From: Trifolium pratense
Lineage: Eukaryota > Streptophyta > Magnoliopsida > Fabales > Fabaceae
Length of the DNA stretch: 64,000 nt
Direction: 5' to 3'
NCBI RefSeq assembly: GCF_020283565.1
Contig: NC_060063.1
Span: 7,090,563-7,154,562, forward strand
Shown here: piece after piece, positions 42,116-53,881 of the stretch
How the letters are laid out: each line of letters begins with the position of its first letter
Numbering within the stretch: the first letter of the stretch is position 1
The notes under the pieces: model-generated
What the model saw: the letters and a program-made list of their open reading frames with translations, nothing else
Told to the model about the DNA's origin: nothing
The model's database searches: none
Made by a program: the position numbers and the translations under genes

Positions 42116-44452
42116 TTAATCATTGCGATAGAACTCTTCATCAAGGTTAATGATAAAGTCATCCCAGTATTCTTCCTCTTCATTTATCAAGTTCTGATTG
42201 TTAACTTGAGAACTTGTCAGCCATTGGTCTAGGACATAAGCCCTTCTTCCTTTGCATAAGACTTGTTTCCACACTCTAGGTAGGACATATCCTTTCCTAG
42301 TTGGTAAATCTGAATGATACATTATTTCAGCTTTTGGTACCCATCTTCTGGGTCCACGCTTGTTAGTCCATACATGCTTACTATGTTGTCTAGTGTTAGA
42401 GAAAAATCTTGGTTTGGAATAATGACCTTTTTGAAACTTTCTCTTTTGAAATCTGTTATTATTCCAGGATTTGGATTGTTTATGATTCCAGGGTTTGTAT
42501 TTATCACCAATCCCATGTTCTGATTGATTATATCTACTGACTCTAGAATCATAAATAATCTGAGTCCTGTACTCCATCTGAGATTTAGAATTTTTTCTTT
42601 TAAAAACTTCTGATCTTTTAGATTGACTAGCTTCAGGTACTGAAGTTCCTTTGGATCCAGAATTTGAAGTCTCAGATGTTGAAGCTTTCAGAACTTCTGA
42701 ACTTATGTTCTCAGGTTCTGAACAACTTCTATCTTCTGAACTTCTTTCTCCAAATCCTGAGGAACTGGGTTCCTCTGAGCTGTCAGCTTCTAAATTACTC
42801 AGATCATCTTTGTCATTTTCAACACTACCAAGATTCTTTCCCTCTTCACTTTGTGGAACAACATAATAAACCCAAGATTTTCCAACCTTTTTGGCAAAGG
42901 TCTTCAGCTTTGAATATGTTCTACCATATTCATAGCCAAGTCCCTCTCCTCTATGTCTCATGACATTATAAACAAGATTAGCAGCTTTGCTCTTACCAAG
43001 GTTGAGATGCACAAACTGTTGAAGAGCTATTTCCTGCTCATCAATAGGTTTGTGACAAACAGCACAACCCTTTTCAAAGTCATTTACTCTATTCAGAGTT
43101 TCTTGATATAGACCTTGAAAATGTTCTGCTTGTTCAGTCAGAGTGTTAAGCTTTTCTTGTAAAACTTTTTGTTTACTTAACACTCTGAGATGTTTCTCAA
43201 TGACCTTGTTAAGTGCAGCTATAAGTTGAGATTTAGAGCAGTCAGAAAATACCTCATCAGTTACTTCTGAATCTGATTCTGATTCATCGTCTGAGTCTGC
43301 ATCTGAGTCAGTTGAAGCCATCAGGGCTAGATTTGCCTCTTCTTCTTCCTCAACTTCTTCCTCAGATGATAGCTCTTCAAAGGTAGCCATCAGACTCTTT
43401 CTCAATTTACTCTTGAATTGTTGCTTCTTTGAGCTGTATCTTTTGCTTTTGTCTTTAGCAGACATTTCTGGACAATCAGCAATAAAGTGTCCTGGCTTCT
43501 TACAGTTGAAGCAGTTCTTCTGATCATCCTTTTTGCTGACAAAATTTCTGGAGCTGTTACCTCTGAAATTTCTTTTGTTAAATCTGTTCCATTGCTGAAA
43601 CTTGGTGAATAAAGCAAACTCATCCTCATTCATCTCATCCTCTTGACCATCAGCAGAAGATTCTTCTTCAATATCAAGAAGCTGAGTCTTAAGAGCCTTA
43701 GAAGTAGTCCTAGTTGACTGTAAAGCCACTGACTTGGACTTCTTCTTAGTTTCTGAGTCAGCATCCAGAACCATCTCATGGCTTCTGAGATTGCTTATCA
43801 GAGCTTCAAGACTCAGAGTCTTGAGATTTTGAGCTTCCTCTATTGCAGTGACCTTGGGTCTCCAAGCAATAGGAAGACTTCTCAGAATCTTCTGAACATG
43901 GTCATAGGTGGAATAACTTCTCTTAAGAGCTTTAAGACCAGATACAAGGATTTGAAACCTTGTAAACATAGTCTCAATGTTTTCATCTTGTTGCATAGTG
44001 AATAGTTCATATTGCCTTATCAAAAGACTAGCTTTAGCCTCTTGAACCTTTTCATTACCATCATAGGTAGCACACATAGAATCAAAGATAGATTTAGCAG
44101 TAGACTTGTTCTCTATTCTGACATAATCCTCATGTCTAATAGCACCAACAACAATGTCCTTTACTCTATGATGCTTAGTGTAGGTTTTTAAGTTTTCAAA
44201 AGTTACTCCCAGCTCAACCAAATCCCACAACTCATGATCAATAGCAGTAATATTGCTATACAATCTTTCCTTCCACCACTCAAATAATGATGCATCACCA
44301 TTGAATATAGGGGCTTTTCTATTACCACTATGTTCATGTGATTCATTACTTAAGTAGTCAAAACCAAAAGCATTTCTTGGACCACCACCAGCACCACTGG
44401 CCTCACCGGCTTCACCAGTTGTTCTAGTACTACTATCGTCTCCTCCAGACAT
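42116..44452 (-). CDS. SIRE-type gag, 778 residues
   Basis: Open from MSGGDDSSTR to a TAA at 42116. Residues about 45-260 are the copia gag helical region (NGDASLFEWWKERLYSNI, LLIRQYELFTMQQDENIE, ILRSLPIAWRPKVTAI). A CCHC zinc knuckle, CFNCKKPGHFIADC, is near residue 313. It is followed by an acidic stretch, a coiled-coil region about residues 410-460 and a long C-terminal extension rich in S and K. The product should form the particle shell and bind RNA. The start lies 56 bp inside the primer site. Gag is intact here although pol is not, as expected of an element that can still supply structural protein. Confidence 0.87.
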   Translation of the reverse strand: MSGGDDSSTRTTGEAGEASGAGGGPRNAFGFDYLSNESHEHSGNRKAPIFNGDASLFEWWKERLYSNITAIDHELWDLVELGVTFENLKTYTKHHRVKDIVVGAIRHEDYVRIENKSTAKSIFDSMCATYDGNEKVQEAKASLLIRQYELFTMQQDENIETMFTRFQILVSGLKALKRSYSTYDHVQKILRSLPIAWRPKVTAIEEAQNLKTLSLEALISNLRSHEMVLDADSETKKKSKSVALQSTRTTSKALKTQLLDIEEESSADGQEDEMNEDEFALFTKFQQWNRFNKRNFRGNSSRNFVSKKDDQKNCFNCKKPGHFIADCPEMSAKDKSKRYSSKKQQFKSKLRKSLMATFEELSSEEEVEEEEEANLALMASTDSDADSDDESESDSEVTDEVFSDCSKSQLIAALNKVIEKHLRVLSKQKVLQEKLNTLTEQAEHFQGLYQETLNRVNDFEKGCAVCHKPIDEQEIALQQFVHLNLGKSKAANLVYNVMRHRGEGLGYEYGRTYSKLKTFAKKVGKSWVYYVVPQSEEGKNLGSVENDKDDLSNLEADSSEEPSSSGFGERSSEDRSCSEPENISSEVLKASTSETSNSGSKGTSVPEASQSKRSEVFKRKNSKSQMEYRTQIIYDSRVSRYNQSEHGIGDKYKPWNHKQSKSWNNNRFQKRKFQKGHYSKPRFFSNTRQHSKHVWTNKRGPRRWVPKAEIMYHSDLPTRKGYVLPRVWKQVLCKGRRAYVLDQWLTSSQVNNQNLINEEEEYWDDFIINLDEEFYRND

Positions 44453-44521
44453 AGTGTTCTCACAAGATCTTTACTGTCTCACTGTTAAGTGAAAGTAACA
44501 GACCAGAACTCTGATACCAAT

Positions 44522-45612
44522 TGAAGGTGTGAAAACACAAGAAGGGGGGGTTGAATTGTGTTTTAGTCAAGTTTAAAACTTTTTCAAGTTCTTAACTTAA
44601 CTGCAACGGCAGCGGATAAATAACACAATAAACACGTTAAGAGAGAGAGAGAGATCACACAAGCAATTTATACTGGTTCCTCTCACAAAACGAGAGTAGT
44701 CCAGTCCCCTTGCACTTCCAAGGGATTTCACTATAATCACACAAGATTACACCTGCTCAAGCACACAAGCAAGAGACTTCTCAAAACTTTCTTAAGCACA
44801 CAAGCTTAAGACAACTTACTCAAGCACACAAGCTTAAGTTTCTCAAGTAACAGAAAAGTATATAACAATATACAAATGCTCTTAACAGAACCTAATGAGT
44901 GCCAATACAAAGAGTACATAGTATTAGACTAAAGTGCAAAAACACTTAACAGAGGTTCAGAGCTTGTATATAACTGAGTTCAGAGTTTTGTTCAGCACGA
45001 GTTCAAATCTGATAATTGTATTTATGTTGTAGCTGATTCTTCTAGTATATATACCACCAGAAAAGAGTCGTTGCAAAAAAGAACCGTTGGAGTTGATAAT
45101 CTTTTGTCTTCAAGCAGTCTGTCTTGATGCAGTTTGTTTGTATCTAAACTGAGTAAGAGTTTCAGATACTTTGACTACTGCAGAGTGGACTTTCCTTATT
45201 CAGCTAACAATTCTGAAGACCCACGTTCTCAAGAGAGTACAGACAAAAACAAGAGTAGCTGAACTGATCAGGCTTGAAAGGTCCTTTTCTTCATTGGTAG
45301 AAGAGTTGACTTGCAAAGAGAATCTTCACAGATATCAAAAAGATCTTCAGAGGTTGATGAGGCTTTAGTCACTCAAGAAGTTCTGAAGACTTCATCCTCT
45401 GAAGGTTGTAACTTCTGAAGTCCAACATCTTCTGAGAGCTTGTGAACTTCTGAATTCACATCCTCTGAGCTTCACTCAGAGCTTACCTGATGCTTATATC
45501 TGCGCACTTAAAATAAATTTTTAGTCCTTCCAATTGTTTATTAATACTTTGTTATTATCAAAACCTTTATAGATTTAGGGGCAAACATTTTTAAATCAAT
45601 TTTGTTCCAACA
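44522..45612 (-). repeat. 5' LTR of the SIRE-type element
   Basis: 1091 bp, TG...CA; nearly identical to 34016-35110, see that entry for the differences. The primer site abuts its left side (plus coordinates). Confidence 0.92.
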
Positions 45613-45865
45613 GAGCTTTCAAAATTAATCTACTTTTTGCATCATATATTTTCAATTCTCTGTTGGCCAGCTTCATTGTATAATCTTTTTCAAGTAATTG
45701 ACCTAGACTTATCAAATTACTTTTCATAGAAGGAACATACAATACCTCATTGATGACTGATTCATGACCATCCTTTCTTTTCACAAGAACAGTTCTCATG
45801 CCTGCAGAAGTTACTTGACTATTGTCTGCAAACTTGATGCTTCTCTTCACTGAATTATCAAGCTT
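45613..45865 (-). pseudogene. Outer copia pol: protease to pre-integrase segment
   Basis: An island of the outer copia element between two insertions. The minus-strand frame gives KFADNSQVTSAGMRTV, INEVLYVPSMKSNLISLGQL and LANRELKIYDAKSRLILKAL, the strand-rich segment following the protease in copia polyproteins (usual NVLYVP..NLLSVGQL). It joins in frame to 34015 on one side and to 55070 on the other once the insertions and one copy of each target duplication are set aside. Confidence 0.88.
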
Positions 45866-47053
45866 TGATCAGTGCATTTTTAATGCACTTTTATTCATCA
45901 TATGCTATGGCAATTTTATAACTTCTCCTAGTATTTTAATGTTTTTATAATGTTTTCTATTTAGAGTCTAGTTTTGCTATTATTTAACTTTTGCTATTTA
46001 TTTTCGTAATAAACAGTAATTTGACACTTTTCCTTGCACAGATCATAACTGGAGCTTCGGATATCGGATTGAGGCGCGGAAATATGCGTTGGAAAGATAA
46101 GTAAAAATGCCACAACTTTTATGTTGAAGCCGAAGGCCAATTCTGAGCTCAAAGGAGTCATATTTACTCGTCAAGTTTCAGACTTACAAAGATTTAATTA
46201 TTTTCCAACATGACTTATGTTTTTCGGCCCAATTGTTTTACGGCCCGTTTTACTTGATGTATAAAAACTGAAAAATCAGCCTAGGGCTGATCAATTCTCA
46301 ATATTCACGAAATAAACAAACCCTAGCAGCCAGCCTCTTTGAATGGAGAACTAAGAACTATAGATCAATCCGTTGGTTAAGACACTTTGGTTCATTATCT
46401 TGAGGTTTGAATTCTAATGCAATTTCAATTCATGTTTCTAATTCTTTCTCTGTAAATTTCGCTGCCTTTCTCTTGCTTTATGACTTGCAATTCGTTTATC
46501 ATTTGATGCTTAATTGTATGTAATTCGGTTGCAAGTTTCTACGAGGTTATTCGAATTAAGTTATCGCTTGTTTAATTTAATTCGGTTAGGAATTTACAGA
46601 GTCTATACGCTTGTTGTAGGATTGATTGAATTCGCGGTTTGCATAGTATTGATTGTGATTCTGTAACGCTTGTTTGCTCTGTCATAATTAATCATACGCA
46701 CTGTTATAAGCTTTTTAAACAGTCCGAATTCATATAAAACCAATTGGCGCTTGATTAGTTAGTTTTATGATCAGTCAAGGATAGAAACTGAAAAGAAATA
46801 TTTCTTCCGTGAACCTATGATAGATAATGAACGAAGTTTGACGTAACCAATGGATTGATTGCTTTGTTATTATTAAATTTCACACTTTTGCTCTCTGTTT
46901 TCACAAACCGAAACCCCCTAATTTACAATTTTTGCTTGAATCTGATACTGCTAATTATTGATAAAGAGTCCTCGTGATACGATACTCGAGTGTCGCTTCC
47001 CTACACTACCTTTTTCTTAAACTCGTTTTTGACCCGTGCGCGACAGCGGATCA
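45866..47053 (+). repeat. 5' LTR of the Athila-type element
   Basis: Begins TGATCAGTGCATTTTTAATG, a palindromic start, and ends GACAGCGGATCA. TATA box TATAAAA at 46260-46266; an AATAAACAAACCC leader follows about 40 bp later. The sequence matches 53882-55069 throughout by eye. Confidence 0.94.
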
Positions 47054-47056
47054 AAT

Positions 47057-47074
47057 TGGCGCCGTTGCCGGGGA
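47057..47074 (+). promoter_or_regulatory. tRNA-Asp primer binding site
   Basis: TGGCGCCGTTGCCGGGGA starts three bases after the LTR and is complementary to the 3' end of plant tRNA-Asp. Reverse transcription of the element would start here. No mismatch over 17 bases that I can judge. Confidence 0.9.
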
Positions 47075-47424
47075 CTCATAATTGTGTTATTTAGTATTAG
47101 AATTGCTAGAATTGCTTGTTTCTTTTGTTATTGCGTGTCTGCTGTATAAAAAAATTAATAGACGAATTAGGGCTGATTTTGCGTCTGTTCTGCTTTTTGA
47201 CCATCCCATTCCCTGTTTTTCTATTTTATTTTAATTTTTTACTGATTTCGTATTTTCGAAAAAATCCAAAAAAATTTGTGTCATCTTTATTTTAGTTAAT
47301 TAGAATTTTCGTGGTATTTTTGGATTTTTTCTCATTCAGTTTGACCTGTTTTCTATTTTACTCACCTATTTTCGTTGTAGGGACATAGTTGGAATTACCG
47401 TAATTGTTGTTTATCACTTCTTGC

Positions 47425-50400
47425 ATGACCAGGTCTGCTGGACAGTTCCAATTAGTGCTTCCTGACCCTGAGATAGAAAGAACACTCCACGCACGCAAAA
47501 GGCTCAACCGAGCTAACAGCGTGCATTCCGGTAACATTGATTCTAACCCTATATCTGATTCTGAGCCTGACTACTTGCATAACTTGTTTGCTTCGGATTC
47601 TGAACTTGATTTTGAAATGGCTGATAATAGAACCTTAAGGCAATTAGCTGCTCCTGATGTGAATTATAATGGCTTGTGTATTGAATATGATGCTGCTGCT
47701 GTTCCTTTTGAATTAAAATCAGGTTTAATACACTTGTTGCCCAAGTTTAGTGGTCTTGCAGGTGAGGATCCGCACAAACATCTGAAAGAATTCCAAGTGG
47801 TGTGTTCTACACCACTTAAGCCTGAAGGGATCACAGAAGACCACATCAAACTTCGAGCTTTTCCTTTTTCTTTGCAGGGTGCAGCGAAGGACTGGATATA
47901 TTATCTCGAGCCAAACTCAATTGCAAGCTGGACTGCCCTGAAAAAAGTGTTCTTGGAAAGATATTTTCCTGCTTCCAGAGCTGCCTCAATAAGAAAGGAG
48001 ATTTGTGGCGTTAGACAAGGTAATGAGTCGCTGACCGAGTATTGGGAGAGGTTCAAACACTTGGTATCTAGCTGCCCTCAACACCAGATTACCGAGCAAC
48101 TCCTCATCCAATACTTTTATGAGGGGTTGTTACCAATGGACAGGAACATTCTTGATGCTGCTAGTGGTGGAGCGCTAGTCGATAAAACTCCAGCCGCTGC
48201 CAAAGCCCTCATTGAAAACATGTCTCTTAATTCTCAACAGTTTACCACTAGAGACAATTCTGTTCAAAGCGTGAATCAAATGCAGGTTTCTTCCAACAAA
48301 GCTCTAGAGACCAGACTTGACGATCTCACCACCTTAGTCAAACAGTTGGCATTAGTAAAACCTCAAACAACAACTTTGTGCGGTATTTGTACCTCTCCTG
48401 AGCACCCGACCGACACCTGTCCCATTCTGAGAGACGAGTCCATTACTGAGCTGCCACAAGCTTATGCAGCCAACCTTTACAACCAAAACAGGTACAACAA
48501 CACGCCTGACCTATCCACCAACAAATATCATCCCAGTTGGAGGAACCATCCCAACCTTCGATATGGAAACCCACAAACCAGCCAACAACAGAATCCACCT
48601 CAAGCTGTTGCCTCTACACCTTCCGGACCATCCTTAGAGGATCTTGTTAAACAAATGTCCGTGAACAACCTCCAGTTCCAACAAAGGACCGATGCTAGCA
48701 TTCAGACCTTGACAACACAGATGGGACAAATGGCCAATGCAATAGGCCAATTACAAGCTCAAGGTTCCGGTAACCTCCCTGCACAATCAGTTCCGAACCC
48801 AAATGGGAATGTGAGTGCAATTACTTTGCGATCCGGAAGAGTGACCGAACCAGCTCCAGCTCCAGAGAAAAGAAAAAAAACCAGTGCACCATCATCTGTT
48901 CCTGAACCTTCTGCGACCGCTGAGACTGCTGAGACTGAAAAAGCATATGTGCCACCAATCCCTTTTCCTCAAAGGGTGCAGAAAAATAAAAAGAATAAGG
49001 CGGAAGAAGACAAGGAGATTCTTGATGTATTCAGCAAAGTAGTAGTCAATATTCCTCTCCTCGATGTGATCAAGCAGATTCCGAAATATGCAAAATTCTT
49101 GAAGGATTTGTGCACAAACAAGAGGAAAGTAAAGGGAAATGAGAGAGTTAATCTGGGCCGAAATGTTTCAGCCCTTATTGAGTCTAATGCTGCACTCGAA
49201 CCTGAGCCTGAAAAAGCTAATGTCTCAGCCCTCAATCAGGCCATGCCACAGAAATGCAAGGATCCAGGAACTTTTTCTATTCCGTGTACCATTGGGGATA
49301 GAAAATTCGAAAATTGCATGTTAGATTTAGGAGCTTCTATTAATGTCATGCCTACTTCTATTTTTAACAATCTTGATCTTGGTCCTTTGCAGCATACAGG
49401 TCTTACTATTCAGCTAGCAAACAGGAGCAATGCTCGCCCTGTTGGAGTGGTGGAGGATGTGCTAGTTCAAGTTAATGACTTGATTTTCCCTGCAGATTTT
49501 TACATCCTTGACATGGCTGGAGAAACAGAGTCAAGCAGATCGCCGATCATCTTGGGCAGACCATTCATGAAGACGGCAAAGACAAAAATCGACGTTGATG
49601 ATGGGACCATGTCCATGGAATTTGGTGACATTGTGGCGAAATTTAATATTTTCGATGCTATGAAATACCCTCTGGAAGAGCACTCTGTTTTTCAATTAGA
49701 ACTACTTTCTGAAATTGTTGATGAATTTCATTCTGATTTGTGTTCAGCTGATGATTACTCATGTGATGTTTGTACTGATACTGACCTTTGTGTTGCTTGT
49801 GCCGAGTTTAATTTGCAGGGCGAAGGTGAAGTTGTCAATGAGGTTGTTTACGCAGTTGAAACTCTTGACATCCCGGCTGTTCCAACAAAACCATCCATAG
49901 AACAACCACCATCCTTGGAGCTTAAACCACTTCCTAAAAATTTGAAATATGCTTACTTAGAGGAAAATGAAAAACTACCCGTGATTATTTCTTCTAACCT
50001 TGATTGTGAACAGGAGGAAAAGCTTTTGGAGGTTTTGAGGCAGCATAAGAAGGCAATCGGATGGACCTTAGCTGACATACCAGGCATTAGCCCCACAATG
50101 TGCATGCATCGTATTCACCTTGAGGAGGGAGCTAAGGTGGTGAGACAACCCCAAAGGAGACTCAACCCTTTGATTCTTGATGTTGTGAAAAAGGAGGTAA
50201 CTAAATTGTTACAAGCAGGTATTATTTATCCGATCTCTGACAGTAATTGGGTAAGTCCGGTACAGGTTGTGCCTAAGAAATCTGGACTCACTGTGGTGAA
50301 AAATGAAAAAAATGAACTTGTACCCACTAGAGTCCAGAACAGCTGGAGAGTTTGTATCGATTACAGGAGGTTGAACCAGGCAACTAGGAAAGATCACTTT

Positions 50401-52836
50401 CCCTTGCCATTCATTGATCAGATGCTTGAACGGTTGGCAGGTAAATCACATTACTGCTTTCTTGATGGTTTTTCAGGTTATTTTCAGATTCATATTGCAC
50501 CTGAAGATCAAGAAAAGACCACTTTTACGTGCCCCTTCGGCACATTTGCTTACAGGAGGATGCCTTTTGGTCTTTGCAATGCACCTGGCACATTCCAACG
50601 ATGCATGATTAGTATTTTTTCTGATTTTATTGAAAACTGTATGGAAGTGTTTATGGATGATTTCACTGTTTATGGTGCTTCTTTTGATGCATGTTTGACT
50701 AGTTTGAACTTGGTTTTGTCAAGATGCATTGAAACTAACCTTGTCTTGAATTTCGAAAAATGTCACTTTATGGTTCAGCAGGGAATTGTATTGGGTCACA
50801 TAATTTCAGAAAAAGGAATTTCAGTTGACCCTGCAAAAATTGATGTGATCTCTACACTACCTTACCCATCTTGCGTTCGCGAGATTCGTTCTTTTCTTGG
50901 TCATGCAGGTTTTTACAGGCGTTTCATAAAGGATTTCAGCAAGATTGCCCTCCCGTTGTCAAACCTGCTTAAAAATGATGTGACTTTCGAGTTTAATGAT
51001 GCATGCAAAAAGGCGTTTGATTTCTTGAAGAGAGCACTGACTTCTGCTCCCATCATTCAGCCCCCTGACTGGAACATTCCTTTTGAAATCATGTGTGATG
51101 CATCTAACTATGCAGTGGGAGCAGTTCTTGCACAAAGGGTGGAAAAAGCCGCCCATGTTATTTATTATGCTTCTAGGACTTTAGATTCCGCACAAGCTAA
51201 TTACACCACCACTGAAAAGGAACTTTTAGCTATTGTTTTTGCACTTGATAAATTCAGATCATATTTGCTAGGTTCCAAGGTTATTGTTTTTACTGACCAT
51301 GCAGCTTTAAAGTACTTGTTAAAGAAGCCTGAAGCAAAACCGAGGCTGATTCGGTGGATGTTGTTGCTTCAAGAATTCAATGTGGAAATTAAGGATAAAA
51401 GTGGAGCCGAGAATTTAGTGGCTGACCACTTGAGCAGGATTGAACGTGATGGAGATATCTTCCCCATTCAGGATGAATTTCCCGATGAACAGCTGTTACT
51501 TTTACATGGGGTGACTCCTTGGTTTGCTGATATTGTTAATTATCTTGTTGCTGGTGTTTTTCCTGCAGGTGCATCTAGGACACAAATTCACAAACTCAAG
51601 AGTGATGCAAAATATTATGTTTGGGATGATCCATATCTTTGGAAATTTGGTAGTGATCAGGTGATTAGGAGGTGTGTTCCCGACTGTGAGATTGAATCTA
51701 TTTTGCATCTTTCTCATGCTTCTCCGGTAGGGGGACACTTTGGCCCTCAACGAACTGCTAGAAAAGTCCTAGACGCAGGTTTCTATTGGCCCACAATTTT
51801 CAAGGATGCTTATGAGACTTACCGCACTTGTAAGGAGTGCCAAATAGCAGGCACAGCTATCACTCGAAAGAGTGAAATGCCTCAGCAACCTATGCTTTTT
51901 TGTGAGGTATTTGATGTATGGGGCATTGACTTTATGGGCCCTTTTCCTGTATCATTTGGTTTTCTCTACATTTTACTTGCTGTTGATTATGTTTCAAAGT
52001 GGGTGGAGGCCATCCCCACTAGGACTAATGATTCTCGAGTTGTTGCAGATTTTGTCAGGTCCAATATTTTTTGCAGGTTTGGAATACCCCGAGCTATCAT
52101 CAGTGACCAAGGCACGCATTTCTGTAACCGCACCATGGAAGCTTTGCTCCGGAAGTATGGAGTTGTGCACAGAGTCTCTACTGCATATCATCCCCAAACT
52201 AATGGGCAAGCTGAAATCTCGAACCGGGAGATTAAGCAAATTCTAGAGAAAATGGTGCAGCCAAATAGGAAGGACTGGAGCCGCCGTCTAGAAGACGCAC
52301 TTTGGGCTCAGAGAACAGCTTTCAAGACTCCAATTGGGATGTCCCCCTATCGACTTGTGTTTGGTAAGGCATGTCACCTTCCTGTAGAAATCGAACACCG
52401 TGCTTATTGGGCGGTGAAGAGCTGTAATATGGAAATGCAAAAAGCAGGTATGGAACGAAAACTTCAATTACAGCAGCTTGAAGAGCTTAGGCTGGAAGCC
52501 TACGAAAGCTCTAAAATTTATAAGGAGAAAACAAAATACTTTCATGATAAAATGATTTCTAGGAAGGAATTTTCTGTGGGCCAACGGGTTTTATTGTTTA
52601 ACTCCCGCCTAAAAGTAATGGCTGGGAAACTTCGATCCCGGTGGATTGGCCCTTTTGTTGTTACTAATGTTTTCCCTCATGGTGCAGTAGAAATAAAAAG
52701 TGCAGGTACTAACAAGGTGTTTAAAGTAAACGGACAGCGACTGAAGCTGTTCCATGAAAGCTCGGTGCCTGAAGAAGAGGGACATGTTGAAGAGCTCTCC
52801 TTGGAGAAGCCGTTCTACCCAGCAGCTACACCATAG
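47425..52836 (+). CDS. Athila-type gag-pol polyprotein, intact, 1803 residues
   Basis: Start ATG at 47425 ([10 protein letters not shown]); the frame is also open upstream but has no earlier ATG nearby. Order: gag domain about residues 110-195 ([24 protein letters not shown]), a zinc knuckle [14 protein letters not shown] near 318 (CX2CX4HX4C), protease [10 protein letters not shown] near 632, RT about 950-1150 with [12 protein letters not shown] and the catalytic FMDDFTVYG near 1075 (F instead of the usual Y before xDD), RNase H about 1218-1340 ([31 protein letters not shown]), integrase with HHCC ([11 protein letters not shown]...CKECQ) and D-D-E in [17 protein letters not shown] and [11 protein letters not shown]. 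All catalytic residues I checked are kept. Expected to be processed into particle, protease, RT and integrase proteins. Confidence 0.93.
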   Translation: MTRSAGQFQLVLPDPEIERTLHARKRLNRANSVHSGNIDSNPISDSEPDYLHNLFASDSELDFEMADNRTLRQLAAPDVNYNGLCIEYDAAAVPFELKSGLIHLLPKFSGLAGEDPHKHLKEFQVVCSTPLKPEGITEDHIKLRAFPFSLQGAAKDWIYYLEPNSIASWTALKKVFLERYFPASRAASIRKEICGVRQGNESLTEYWERFKHLVSSCPQHQITEQLLIQYFYEGLLPMDRNILDAASGGALVDKTPAAAKALIENMSLNSQQFTTRDNSVQSVNQMQVSSNKALETRLDDLTTLVKQLALVKPQTTTLCGICTSPEHPTDTCPILRDESITELPQAYAANLYNQNRYNNTPDLSTNKYHPSWRNHPNLRYGNPQTSQQQNPPQAVASTPSGPSLEDLVKQMSVNNLQFQQRTDASIQTLTTQMGQMANAIGQLQAQGSGNLPAQSVPNPNGNVSAITLRSGRVTEPAPAPEKRKKTSAPSSVPEPSATAETAETEKAYVPPIPFPQRVQKNKKNKAEEDKEILDVFSKVVVNIPLLDVIKQIPKYAKFLKDLCTNKRKVKGNERVNLGRNVSALIESNAALEPEPEKANVSALNQAMPQKCKDPGTFSIPCTIGDRKFENCMLDLGASINVMPTSIFNNLDLGPLQHTGLTIQLANRSNARPVGVVEDVLVQVNDLIFPADFYILDMAGETESSRSPIILGRPFMKTAKTKIDVDDGTMSMEFGDIVAKFNIFDAMKYPLEEHSVFQLELLSEIVDEFHSDLCSADDYSCDVCTDTDLCVACAEFNLQGEGEVVNEVVYAVETLDIPAVPTKPSIEQPPSLELKPLPKNLKYAYLEENEKLPVIISSNLDCEQEEKLLEVLRQHKKAIGWTLADIPGISPTMCMHRIHLEEGAKVVRQPQRRLNPLILDVVKKEVTKLLQAGIIYPISDSNWVSPVQVVPKKSGLTVVKNEKNELVPTRVQNSWRVCIDYRRLNQATRKDHFPLPFIDQMLERLAGKSHYCFLDGFSGYFQIHIAPEDQEKTTFTCPFGTFAYRRMPFGLCNAPGTFQRCMISIFSDFIENCMEVFMDDFTVYGASFDACLTSLNLVLSRCIETNLVLNFEKCHFMVQQGIVLGHIISEKGISVDPAKIDVISTLPYPSCVREIRSFLGHAGFYRRFIKDFSKIALPLSNLLKNDVTFEFNDACKKAFDFLKRALTSAPIIQPPDWNIPFEIMCDASNYAVGAVLAQRVEKAAHVIYYASRTLDSAQANYTTTEKELLAIVFALDKFRSYLLGSKVIVFTDHAALKYLLKKPEAKPRLIRWMLLLQEFNVEIKDKSGAENLVADHLSRIERDGDIFPIQDEFPDEQLLLLHGVTPWFADIVNYLVAGVFPAGASRTQIHKLKSDAKYYVWDDPYLWKFGSDQVIRRCVPDCEIESILHLSHASPVGGHFGPQRTARKVLDAGFYWPTIFKDAYETYRTCKECQIAGTAITRKSEMPQQPMLFCEVFDVWGIDFMGPFPVSFGFLYILLAVDYVSKWVEAIPTRTNDSRVVADFVRSNIFCRFGIPRAIISDQGTHFCNRTMEALLRKYGVVHRVSTAYHPQTNGQAEISNREIKQILEKMVQPNRKDWSRRLEDALWAQRTAFKTPIGMSPYRLVFGKACHLPVEIEHRAYWAVKSCNMEMQKAGMERKLQLQQLEELRLEAYESSKIYKEKTKYFHDKMISRKEFSVGQRVLLFNSRLKVMAGKLRSRWIGPFVVTNVFPHGAVEIKSAGTNKVFKVNGQRLKLFHESSVPEEEGHVEELSLEKPFYPAATP

Positions 52837-53881
52837 CCCTCGGGTGTGTTCCTTCCTTTTTCTCACTTTATGCTTACTTTACATTGCGGACAATGTCTGA
52901 TTTAAGTGTGGGGGGGAACATTTTACATTTAGTTGTTTTTAATTTTAGTTTTTCTTTCATAAAACAATTAAAAAAAAAAATAAATAAATAAATAAATAAG
53001 TCTTAGCGTGCATGCAATTGTTATGAGTAGTTACATGTTCTAGGGTTAGAGCAGATAGCTGGTGGATTGGTGAAATTTTTGGAAATTCTTGTTTTTCATG
53101 CTAGATATGATGATCCTTGCACCTTAATGCACAACTGCTGAAAACTTGCAAACTTAGTAGTGGCTTGATAAGTCTTTAAAATACACAGTCATTTGCCTAA
53201 GTTATCTGAGTACTGAATTTGATGCAGAAGTTTGACTAAGACTAAGCTTGGGGGAAAAACTAGATTACTTGATTGTAGGATCATGGCTAGATTAAATGGT
53301 GGGACACTACACTAGAAAATAAAAAAAAATCAATAATAATAAGTTCCTGTGCCCGAAACTGGAGGAACAATAATGAATATGTGGAGTTCCTGTGCCTAAA
53401 ATTGGAGGAACAAATGTTGTGTAGGGTGCTCTACTCGGAGTAACAGGTTGGACTCGCAACAAACGAGATCCCGTCAGGTGAAAAGGTAGAGTAGCACCTA
53501 AAGCATAATTAAAATGAACTTAAGTAGTGTCCCTGCGTATAAAAAATCAAAAAGCCTGTGAGAACATGAAAGAATAGTTTCCCTCAAGCTGAAATCCGGA
53601 CCCAGACTCTGAATTGTAAGAAAGGAAGAGCTAGCTTAGTATCCTGACTGTGTATTTTCGAGAAGGATCATGTCATGACTCTGGTTGACAGTAATAGGCA
53701 GTACACACACACACGCAGGGTTATCGTTGACAGCTGATATACAAGAGTTATGCCAACCTTTGAAATACAGTCTACGGTTGGAAGCTTGAATCCTGGAATG
53801 TGTTGATTGCTTGTGATGATTGTAGCATGTTTTGTTCTTGAGTTTTGCCCAGGAGAGCAAAAGAATAAGTGTGGGGGAATT
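52837..53881 (+). other. 3' untranslated region of the Athila-type element
   Basis: About 1.05 kb without an envelope-type ORF. TTTAAGTGTGGGGGGGAACA at 52901-52920 closely copies the terminal polypurine tract (AAGTGTGGGGGAATT, 53867-53881), giving two tract-like sites. Also present: GCTTGGGGGAAAAAC near 53247, a (TAAA)n stretch at 52978-52998 and two GTTCCTGTGCC repeats near 53343 and 53385. Confidence 0.6.

Larger units (their letters stand above)
34016..45612 (-). mobile_element. SIRE-type Ty1/copia element inserted in the outer copia integrase
   Basis: 11.6 kb minus-strand element with LTRs at 34016-35110 and 44522-45612, a perfect 5 bp duplication GAGCT (34011-34015 and 45613-45617), an initiator tRNA-Met primer site (ACTCTGATACCA on the plus strand, 44508-44519) and a CTCCCCCTTTTTGATGATG polypurine region next to the 3' LTR. 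Coding order on the minus strand: gag, broken pol, a 900-codon envelope-like ORF and, on the opposite strand, a 120-codon ORF. An extra envelope-like gene after pol is characteristic of the SIRE/Maximus lineage. Confidence 0.93.

Noticed and set aside
42651..42963. Plus-strand ORFs inside the SIRE gag
   Set aside because: Antisense shadows of the serine- and glutamate-rich gag C-terminus; unlike the ORF at 35699 they lie wholly within a sense gene.
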